From NCBI GenBank assembly GCA_964632945.1, contig CAZWCX010000033.1, positions 1-61,403 of the forward strand: DNA of 61,403 nucleotides, written 5' to 3'. The notes beneath the pieces are model-generated. The model saw nothing but the letters and a program-made list of their open reading frames with translations, made no database searches and had not been told where the DNA came from. Positions 55,265 through 61,403 of this stretch are shown in pieces. Made by a program: the position numbers and the translations under genes. This DNA comes from CAZWCX01 sp964632945. GTDB taxonomy: Bacteria > Planctomycetota > MHYJ01 > WSZJ01 > CAZWCX01. Each line of letters opens with the position of its first letter. Position 1 is the stretch's first letter.

Positions 55265-56089
55265 ATGATCGATCTCGACCGCGCGCTCCGCTACGTTCGG
55301 GAGAACGGCAACGCCCTGGACCGCCTTCGCCTGGAGGCCTTCCTCGGCAAGAAGGTGGACCCCGAACCGGCCCTCGCGGAATTCGTCCGCTACCAGAACG
55401 AGGACGGGGGGTGGGCGCACGGGCTGGAGTCCGACTACAACGGAACCATCAGCACGCTGTCCACCAGCGCCCAGGCCGTTCGGATGCTCGTCGAACTCGG
55501 GCTGACGTCGCATCCCGTCTTCCTCCGGACCATCAGCTTCATCACCATCATGCAGCGGAGCGACGGCGCGTGGGACGAGGACGCAGTCCTCTACGCCCAC
55601 AAGGCGCCGCGACGGCTCTGGCCCTCGCGCCGCTGGACGGTCTGGTCCTCGACGGTCGACGCGCTGGCCGCGCTGATCCGCAGCGGCTTCGCCGACTCGC
55701 GCGAGGTCGAGTGGTCGCGGAAGTTCCTCGGCACCGACGAAGACCTGGTCGAGGAGATTTGGGGGCAGGGACTGACCTATCCCTCGCTGGGCCTGATCAT
55801 CTTCGGGTCCACGCTGGCGCCGCGGGCCTGGGAGTTCAACCGCTGCCAGCAGATCATCGCGGCCTGGCTGCACTCGGGGGAAGACGTCGTCGCCGATCTG
55901 CCGGTCCTTGCGGACGTGCTGACCCACATGGGTCTCACGGCCGGCACCGGGCCGTTCGAGGAGACGCGCGCGCGCCTGGAGGCGGGTCAGCAGCCCGACG
56001 GGGGGTGGCTCGCCCCGGCGCGCTGGAACCGCCCGGACGCGACGCTCGTCGTCCTGCGCTTCCTCCGGGCGGTGGGTGCGGTGAAGTGA
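55265..56089 (+). CDS. Alpha/alpha-toroid (squalene-cyclase-like) repeat protein
   Basis: 274 aa from the ATG at 55265. It has repeated QW-type motifs of the terpene cyclase/prenyltransferase toroid fold: FVRYQNEDGGWAHGLE, MQRSDGAWDED and AGQQPDGGWLAP. It is about half the length of a squalene-hopene cyclase and lacks the catalytic DxDD motif, so it is probably not a cyclase. It may be a binding protein or a prenyltransferase-like domain. The intergenic hairpin at 56153-56188 separates it from the convergent transferase. Confidence 0.75.
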   Translation: MIDLDRALRYVRENGNALDRLRLEAFLGKKVDPEPALAEFVRYQNEDGGWAHGLESDYNGTISTLSTSAQAVRMLVELGLTSHPVFLRTISFITIMQRSDGAWDEDAVLYAHKAPRRLWPSRRWTVWSSTVDALAALIRSGFADSREVEWSRKFLGTDEDLVEEIWGQGLTYPSLGLIIFGSTLAPRAWEFNRCQQIIAAWLHSGEDVVADLPVLADVLTHMGLTAGTGPFEETRARLEAGQQPDGGWLAPARWNRPDATLVVLRFLRAVGAVK

Positions 56090-56152
56090 TCGCGGCGGTC
56101 CCCTGGGGCCGGACGGCTTCGACTTCGAGGGCGCCGGCCCAGGCGGCGGGAC

Positions 56153-56188
56153 CGTTCCGGGCAATGCGCCTCTCCCCCGCCCGGAACG
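56153..56188. terminator. Hairpin between convergent genes
   Basis: CGTTCCGGGC (56153-56162) pairs perfectly with GCCCGGAACG (56179-56188); 16-base loop. No U-tract. Probably a shared terminator for the toroid protein and the GT39. Confidence 0.5.
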
Positions 56189-56209
56189 CACGCGAAAGGC
56201 CCGGTCCCG

Positions 56210-57913
56210 TCAGCGGTTGACCAACAGGACCACGCTCCCGTTCCGATCCACGACCCGGGTCGATTCGGCGAGCTCCGGGTTCCCTTCGTGGTACTTCTGC
56301 TTGGTCACCACCCAGACGCGCCCCGGTCCCCGGACCCGTTCCATCAGGCGCTCCTGGCCGAAGAGTACGTTCTCGCGGTACTCCGGGGCGGCCTGGTCGA
56401 AGACGTCGTCGTCCTTCTCGTAGTCGACCAGGAGGACGCGACGGCGGACGTAGAAGGGCAGCGTGCGAATGTTGCAACGGTAGGAGAGGATTTGATCGTC
56501 GGCCTGCAGATGTTCCTGCAGGTGCCGTCCGATCGGCTCCACGCAACTGAACTCGGCCTCGGTGACCTTGCGCGCGGCGATGCCGACGTGGGCGAGCACG
56601 AGCAGGAACGCGACGGTCAGGAGCGGGACGTCCGGTCCGCGGCCCCGGCGTCGGGAGATCCACACGGCCGCGAGGTAGACCGCGCCCAAACCGGACAGGA
56701 TCGGGAGGGTTCCGTAGGCGGCGGCGAGGGGGCCCGGCGGCGCGAGCATCCAGGCCACCGGCGCGCCGAGCGTGATCAGGCCCAGGATCACGAACCACGA
56801 GTTCCAGCCGACCGACTCCCACCGGTTCCGGGCGCGGCCGGGGTCCGCGATCGAGTCGCTCCACAGCCGTCCGTTCATGAGCGCGACCGGGACCGTGATC
56901 GGCAGCAGGTAGGTGGGCAGCTTGGCCGCAATCCCCGTGAACGCGACGAGAATCGTCGGCCACCACACGAAGAGGAAAAGCGGTCCCCACTCCCGTCGCA
57001 GCGGTCGCTCCGGACGCGCGAAGACCTCGCGCGCGCCGAACGCCGGCAGGAAGAACGACCACGGCATGCAACCGACCAGGAGCACCGGCAGGTAGTAGAT
57101 CGGCGCCAGCCTGGGATCGACGGAGTGGTATCCTTTGCTCGAGGCGACGGCGCTGGTCGCCTTGTCCACGACGAGATACCGGAAGATGCCCGGCGTCTGC
57201 TGTTCGGCCAGGACCAGCCAGGGGACCACCATGGCCGCGGAAACCAGCAGGCCGCGGACCAGACGCAGGCGGCGCAGGGCGGCCCAGTCTTTCCGGATCC
57301 CCAGGAAGAGGACGACCGGGAGCAGGGCCGGCACGAAGACCGCGGGCCCCTTGGTCAGGAGTCCGCCGCCCAGGCAGAGATAGTAGCCCCAGCGCCAGCC
57401 GGGCCGGTCCTCCCCGTCCCCGTACCAGCGCAGGAAGCACCCCACCGCGGCGATCCCCCAGAAGGTGGTGTACAGGTCCGCGGTGACGGTTCGCGCCACT
57501 ACAAAAAAAAGGATCTGGCTGGCCAGGATCCCCGCGGCGAGGGCGCCCGCGAGGGGGTCGAAGAGGGTCGCCCCGATCCCGTACACGATCGCGACGAGGG
57601 CGGTCGCGAAGAGCGCCGTCATGAAGCGCGCGCCGAAGTTGTCGGGGCCGAACAGGCCGACCCCGATCGCGGTCATCCAGTAGGCGAAGGGAGGCTTCTC
57701 GAAGTGCCGCTGGTAGTTCAACCGTGGCGTCACCCAGTCGCCGCTCTCGTGCATCTCGCGGGCGATCTCGGCGTACCGGCCCTCGGACGGTTCGGTCAGG
57801 CCGAGGTGCCCCAGCCGGAGCCAAAGGGCGGCGACGCCGAGCAGGACGATCGCCAGCGCCCGCAGGGGCGGACGCACGGAGGACGGGAGCGCGGCCGAAT
57901 CAGTGCTGCTCAA
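56210..57913 (-). CDS. GT39/ArnT-like membrane glycosyltransferase (second copy)
   Basis: 567 aa from a TTG at 57913 overlapping the radical SAM stop by 14 bp; a GTG at 57877 is an alternative start. ArnT-like periplasmic loop EPSEGRYAEIAREMHESGDWVTPRLNYQRHFEKPPF, then many hydrophobic helices and a soluble C-terminal domain. The enzyme would transfer a sugar from a polyprenyl phosphate donor across the inner membrane. It resembles the copy at 18866 in length and motifs. Its coupling to the SPASM protein gene suggests the two act in one pathway. Confidence 0.87.
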   Translation of the reverse strand: MSSTDSAALPSSVRPPLRALAIVLLGVAALWLRLGHLGLTEPSEGRYAEIAREMHESGDWVTPRLNYQRHFEKPPFAYWMTAIGVGLFGPDNFGARFMTALFATALVAIVYGIGATLFDPLAGALAAGILASQILFFVVARTVTADLYTTFWGIAAVGCFLRWYGDGEDRPGWRWGYYLCLGGGLLTKGPAVFVPALLPVVLFLGIRKDWAALRRLRLVRGLLVSAAMVVPWLVLAEQQTPGIFRYLVVDKATSAVASSKGYHSVDPRLAPIYYLPVLLVGCMPWSFFLPAFGAREVFARPERPLRREWGPLFLFVWWPTILVAFTGIAAKLPTYLLPITVPVALMNGRLWSDSIADPGRARNRWESVGWNSWFVILGLITLGAPVAWMLAPPGPLAAAYGTLPILSGLGAVYLAAVWISRRRGRGPDVPLLTVAFLLVLAHVGIAARKVTEAEFSCVEPIGRHLQEHLQADDQILSYRCNIRTLPFYVRRRVLLVDYEKDDDVFDQAAPEYRENVLFGQERLMERVRGPGRVWVVTKQKYHEGNPELAESTRVVDRNGSVVLLVNR

Positions 57914-59141
57914 CGGGCTGGGCGGGTGTCAGCACGGGCAGGGAGACGAACCGCTCGGAGACCGGCAGTTCGTTCTTGGTCATCACGCGCGTCGAGACGT
58001 TCCGGTACAGCTTGCAGCAACGGGCGCAGCCGGGGAAGAGCCCGCCCTCGTCCCGGATCGCGTTTCGCAGATGCCGGTACGGCCCATTGTTGAGGATCTC
58101 ATCCAGGCGGTTTTCCCGGATGTTCCCCATCTTCTGGGGGATGAAGGGACAGAGGACGACGTCTCCGTTCGGAGTCACGCGCGTTTCCGTCCAGGGATAG
58201 ATGCACTTGCTCTGAATCCGGAAATGCTCGCTGTACCAGGTGTCCAGCTCGGCGTGGGTGAGCTCCGGCTTCTGGACGATCCGGACCCCGACCCGTTCGG
58301 CGGCTTCCTTCAGCCGACCCACCTGCTTGAAAATCTTCGCCGGGTCGGGCATCGGCCCGTCCTTGACGTACACGACGAGCTCGGTCTTGTCGCCGGGGAA
58401 GTGCTTCTCCCACACCTGCTCGTGCTGCCGGGTCTCCTCGCGGGTGAGGAAGCTTTCGTGCTGGAACGTGATCCCGTCGATGTCGATCCCCTTCAGCAAG
58501 TCCGGGACCTGGTCGATCGTGTCGACGGTGTTGTCGCTGATGACCGCATTGACGAAAACGCGCGTCTTCTTTTTGTGCTCCGCGAAGTAGCGCAAGTTCT
58601 GCAGCGTCCGCGCGAGCGCCCCGTTGATGCCGACCACCCGGTCGTGGACTTCGTGCGGCCCGTTGATGGAGAAGATGATGAAATTGAGGCCGGCCTTCAC
58701 CAGGCGGTCGATGCGCTCGGGATTCAAGAGCATGCCGTTGGTGTTGACCCCCGCCTTGCATCCGGCGCGCAACAGGGTCTCGAGGATGTCGGTGCAGTCC
58801 TTGCGCACGAACGGCTCGCCCCCGGTGACGAAGAAGGACGCGTAGTGGCGGCGGGCCTGCTTCGCGAGGTCGCGAATCTCGTCCAGGGTGAGTTCATCCA
58901 GTCGCTTGTTGAGAACCGTGTCCTTCTCGAAACAGAAGTCGCACTTCAGGTTGCAGCGGTAGGTCACCTCGAGGGTGATGCTGACCAGCGCGGACGAAGT
59001 GCCCGACCTGTTGTAGTAGAAGTCGGGGATGAACGTGACCAGTCGCTTGAAGAGCGCGCGAAGGTCGACCGAATTGAGGCTGAGCAGATGCTTCGCCAGC
59101 TTGGCGTTCTTGGTGAACGGCACGGAGACACCCTCACGCAT
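57900..59141 (-). CDS. Radical SAM/SPASM protein
   Basis: 413 aa from the ATG at 59141; a GTG at 59153 would add four residues. CxxxCxxC is C63, C67, C70 in YRCNLKCDFC, binding the SAM 4Fe-4S cluster. Radical SAM barrel motifs (FFVTGGEP, GVNTNG, IIFSINGP) follow. A C-terminal SPASM-like region (about 315-395) has CIYPW, CPFIP and CARCC, able to hold auxiliary clusters. Radical SAM/SPASM enzymes modify peptides or carbohydrates. No precursor peptide gene is visible; the neighbouring GT39 hints at a lipid- or sugar-linked substrate. Confidence 0.92.
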   Translation of the reverse strand: MREGVSVPFTKNAKLAKHLLSLNSVDLRALFKRLVTFIPDFYYNRSGTSSALVSITLEVTYRCNLKCDFCFEKDTVLNKRLDELTLDEIRDLAKQARRHYASFFVTGGEPFVRKDCTDILETLLRAGCKAGVNTNGMLLNPERIDRLVKAGLNFIIFSINGPHEVHDRVVGINGALARTLQNLRYFAEHKKKTRVFVNAVISDNTVDTIDQVPDLLKGIDIDGITFQHESFLTREETRQHEQVWEKHFPGDKTELVVYVKDGPMPDPAKIFKQVGRLKEAAERVGVRIVQKPELTHAELDTWYSEHFRIQSKCIYPWTETRVTPNGDVVLCPFIPQKMGNIRENRLDEILNNGPYRHLRNAIRDEGGLFPGCARCCKLYRNVSTRVMTKNELPVSERFVSLPVLTPAQPVEQH

Positions 59142-59258
59142 CCCGACTCGCACGCTCCGTCCGGACGGCCGGTCTTCGCGGGCGGTCCTGCCTTCCTTCC
59201 TATCGGCAGAATCGGCGACCGTCTGCTGGCCGTGGCGGGGTACAAACTCGGAAGGTAA

Positions 59259-59288
59259 AAATTACCCGATCGCCGATCCGGGCGTCAA
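59259..59288 (-). promoter_or_regulatory. Promoter of the radical SAM gene
   Basis: Minus strand TTGACG (59288-59283), 18 bp, TAATTT (59264-59259), about 118 bp before the ATG. It is back-to-back with the promoter at 59299-59326. Confidence 0.45.
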
Positions 59289-59298
59289 TCTTATTGTA

Positions 59299-59326
59299 TT
59301 GCAAGCCGGAACAGGACCCCTAAAAT
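59299..59326 (+). promoter_or_regulatory. Promoter of the HEAT-repeat lipoprotein gene
   Basis: TTGCAA (59299-59304), 16 bp, TAAAAT (59321-59326). The start near 59333 excludes the ATG at 59325 and supports 59358. Confidence 0.5.
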
Positions 59327-59357
59327 GGGGGCCTTGATCAGGGAGGGGTATCCGGTC

Positions 59358-61340
59358 ATGCGTGCCATTCATTCCGCCGTCCTGCTTCCGGTCGTAATCC
59401 TTGCCCTCGTCGGTTGCAGCATTGTCCAGCCGATCCTGGGTCCGAGCGGCCCTCCCGCCCAGATCAAGGACGTCCCCGGAAAGTATGCGGGCGTAGACGG
59501 TTACTACGATGAGACCGAGTTCAGCTATCGCGATGACCGGGGCGGGTCCCTGGAAGGCGTGCGCTGGAAGCTGGAAGTGATGCAGCCCGGGAAGTTCCGG
59601 ATGGACGTGACGGGTCCCGAGGTGCTGCGGATGGTCTCCGACGGTACGCAGATGGGGGTTCAGACTGCGGGGGCGTCCCGCCTTTCGCTCCAACCGCTTC
59701 CCGACCCCTTGCGGTTCTACCACATCGAAGGAATCCTGGCCGGGTACAAGTCCACGTCCTATCTGAGCCAGTCCCTCGTGCTGCCGTGGGTGTTTCGCGA
59801 GATGGAGAGCCAGGCGGACCTGCTGCTCGACGGTCAGATCGGTGTGGAGGTGGGAACGTACTGGGGGGAAGAGTGCGTCGTCTACTCGTACGGGGACGAG
59901 TCGGTCAAGCGGTTGTGGCGGGGGAAGCAGCGGGCGGACGGCGGGCTCTTGCGGCTCTGGTTGTCGCGGTACGAAAACAAGCTCCTCCGCGAAGAATGGC
60001 AGGTCCGACTGGTCCCCGACGGGGAACCGAAGCGCGAAGTGACCTTGACGTATCAACATCGCAACGTTCGGATCGATGCGGTGCTCGAGGAGGAGCGGTT
60101 CGCCCTCGAGCCGCTGCCGGTGTCGACCGATCGCGCGGTTGCCTCGGGGACGGGTGATCCGAGCCGGGCGGTCGTGGCGGGGACGGAGGGCGCTCCGGTG
60201 GACGGGGCGGGCGGCACGGCGCGGGCGGTGACTCCGGAGGATGCGGCCGGCCCGATCGCGGTGCCGTCCGGAGAGGGGCCTCCGCTGCCGGAAGGTGCGC
60301 GCGGCGAGGCGCTGTCGGCGCTGATCCGCCTGCTGCGGGGTCCGAACCCGGAGTGGGCGACGGGTGCGGCGGCGGTGCTGCATGCCAACGGACGGCCGGA
60401 AGGGTTGCGTTCCCTGGCGGATTGGGTGAACAGCCGACAGATGCGCTGGGTCGGTTGGGCGGCGCGCGCCGCGACGGACATCAAGGCGGAATCGCTCAAG
60501 GAGGGACTCCAGGCGCAGACCCGGATGGGGGACGGCGTGGCGCGTGTCTGGGTCTATCGCGCGCTGTATGCGCTGGGAGACACCAAGAATCTCGATCTGC
60601 TCGAGGATTCCCTGAAGACTTCCGACGTCGATGTGCAGATCGAGGCCACCCAGGCGATCGCGGAGCTGAAGAGTCGGGCCGTGGTCAACTTGCTGATCGG
60701 CCACCTGGGGCACGGTGATCCGGATTTGCGCGTGTGGGCTGCGCATGCCTTGGGAGAGATTGCCGACGGGCGCGCGCGCGAGGCCCTCGAGGGGACGCTG
60801 GCCCGGGACAGCGATGCCGGAGTCCGGGTCGAGGCCGCCCTGGCGCTGCGAAAGATCGCGGATCCCCGCTCCCGACCCGTTCTGGAAAAGGCGATCACGG
60901 ATGATGCGCACAAACCGGTCCGGGCGCAGGCGGCCGGAGGGGCCTACCGGCTCGGGAATCGAGGCGCGCTCCTGTTCCTGCTCGCGATGCTGAAGAGCAG
61001 CAGTCCGGATGCGCGGCACGAGGCCTTGCTCGTCCTGGGCTCGCTGCAGGATCCGGAAGCGGCGCCGGCCTTGCAGGAGTTCGTCGGCGCCGAGCCGCCG
61101 CCTCCCGACTCGGAGCTCGAGGAGGCGGCGATCGCGATGGGCAAGATCGCGGCGCCGACGACGATTGACGCCTTGCGCCGCTTGCTCTCGTACGAGGTGC
61201 CGCGCGTGCGCCTGCGGGCGGCGGCGGCGCTGGCGAAGATGAAAGAGCCCGCGGCGCAGGAGCCGTTGCGGGCGCTCCTGCGCGCGGAGGACCCGGAGGT
61301 GGTCTTCGAGGCCGCGAAGGCGTTGCTGGCTACGAACTAG
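59358..61340 (+). CDS. LolA-like / HEAT-repeat lipoprotein
   Basis: 660 aa from the ATG at 59358, after GGGAGGGG. The N-terminus MRAIHSAVLLPVVILALVGCS carries a lipobox (LVGC). Residues about 40-245 look LolA-like, a half-barrel that binds lipid acyl chains (RWKLEVMQPGKFRMDVTGPEVLRMVSDGTQMGVQ). An Ala/Gly/Thr-rich linker follows, then at least eight HEAT repeats from about 300 to the end (DLRVWAAHALGEIADGRARE, VRVEAALALRKIADPRSRP). Lipid chaperone plus scaffold in one chain is unusual. Its membrane and partner are unknown. A long hairpin follows at once. Confidence 0.88.
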   Translation: MRAIHSAVLLPVVILALVGCSIVQPILGPSGPPAQIKDVPGKYAGVDGYYDETEFSYRDDRGGSLEGVRWKLEVMQPGKFRMDVTGPEVLRMVSDGTQMGVQTAGASRLSLQPLPDPLRFYHIEGILAGYKSTSYLSQSLVLPWVFREMESQADLLLDGQIGVEVGTYWGEECVVYSYGDESVKRLWRGKQRADGGLLRLWLSRYENKLLREEWQVRLVPDGEPKREVTLTYQHRNVRIDAVLEEERFALEPLPVSTDRAVASGTGDPSRAVVAGTEGAPVDGAGGTARAVTPEDAAGPIAVPSGEGPPLPEGARGEALSALIRLLRGPNPEWATGAAAVLHANGRPEGLRSLADWVNSRQMRWVGWAARAATDIKAESLKEGLQAQTRMGDGVARVWVYRALYALGDTKNLDLLEDSLKTSDVDVQIEATQAIAELKSRAVVNLLIGHLGHGDPDLRVWAAHALGEIADGRAREALEGTLARDSDAGVRVEAALALRKIADPRSRPVLEKAITDDAHKPVRAQAAGGAYRLGNRGALLFLLAMLKSSSPDARHEALLVLGSLQDPEAAPALQEFVGAEPPPPDSELEEAAIAMGKIAAPTTIDALRRLLSYEVPRVRLRAAAALAKMKEPAAQEPLRALLRAEDPEVVFEAAKALLATN

Positions 61341-61341
61341 C

Positions 61342-61384
61342 CCGGATTATTCGCGAACCGCTTCGCTGTTCGCGAACAATCCGG
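61342..61384 (+). terminator. Long hairpin after the HEAT-repeat gene
   Basis: CCGGATT (61342-61348) and TTCGCGAAC (61350-61358) pair with GTTCGCGAA (61368-61376) and AATCCGG (61378-61384), one A-C mismatch, nine-base loop. It begins one base after the stop codon. No U-tract is inside the window. Confidence 0.6.
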
Positions 61385-61403
61385 CTCCGTCCGGCCTGGA
61401 AGG

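Overview
The window is GC-rich, gene-dense bacterial chromosome. It carries no rRNA, CRISPR array or insertion sequence that I can see. The gene content points to a diderm of the Planctomycetota type: three large Ser/Thr kinases (one with VCBS/FG-GAP repeats), a prokaryotic RING-finger protein, CAP-domain and HEAT-repeat exported proteins, LpxK and Lpt lipopolysaccharide genes, and many GAF, STAS and PP2C signalling proteins. This assignment is inference from gene families, because no phylogenetic marker was compared. Promoters where visible are housekeeping-like (TTGNNN, 16-18 bp, TANNNT), and Shine-Dalgarno sequences are often weak.

Layout. 1-4846: 3' part of gyrA and an overlapping ptsP. 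4979-11910: VCBS-repeat kinase and VWA protein on the minus strand, then a divergent membrane RING-finger protein. 11911-12495: long intergenic stretch with hairpins and inverted repeats. 12496-16367: helicase and exonuclease pair matching mrfA-mrfB. 16396-20566: Ser/Thr kinase and a GT39/ArnT-like glycosyltransferase. 20780-24000: lipoprotein, small DUF3391-like protein, HDOD protein and GAF/PAS histidine kinase. 24001-24312: remnant of a TPR protein. 24316-31526: ThiF/MoeB-like enzyme, two LptF/LptG permeases around a GT2, two GT4-type transferases and lpxK. 31700-34078: FHA membrane protein, cysteine desulfurase and a receiver-only regulator.

34100-36531: two signal peptidases I flanking a kinase with a PilZ-like tail. 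36541-38446: MacB/LolD-type ABC pair. 38589-39398: comF. 39399-39973: AT-richer island holding a perfect-consensus promoter and, about 130 nt downstream, a strong intrinsic terminator (candidate small RNA or leader attenuator) before a nucleotidyltransferase gene. 41232-42587: NtrC-type regulator. 42794-46255: dcd, orphan LacI-type HTH protein, STAS protein, two convergent paralogous lipoproteins and ParA. 46394-49186: small ORF, then a GAF-GAF-PP2C-HATPase protein. 49187-54195: two M14 carboxypeptidase-like genes, one without its zinc ligands, and a CAP protein. 54342-55082: tRNA-Leu(GAG) and a corrinoid adenosyltransferase. 55265-61340: terpene-cyclase-like repeat protein, second GT39, radical SAM/SPASM protein and a LolA-like/HEAT lipoprotein, closed by a long hairpin.

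How it fits together. Much of the window serves the envelope: lipid A phosphorylation and LPS transport, glycosylation with lipid-linked sugars, signal peptide cleavage, lipoproteins and secreted enzymes. A second large share is signal transduction by phosphorylation and partner switching. The parts most likely to reward follow-up are the promoter-terminator unit at 39769-39937, the signal peptidase/kinase-PilZ cluster, the phosphatase-kinase fusion with STAS and duplicated lipoproteins, the mrfAB pair, and the RING-finger protein.
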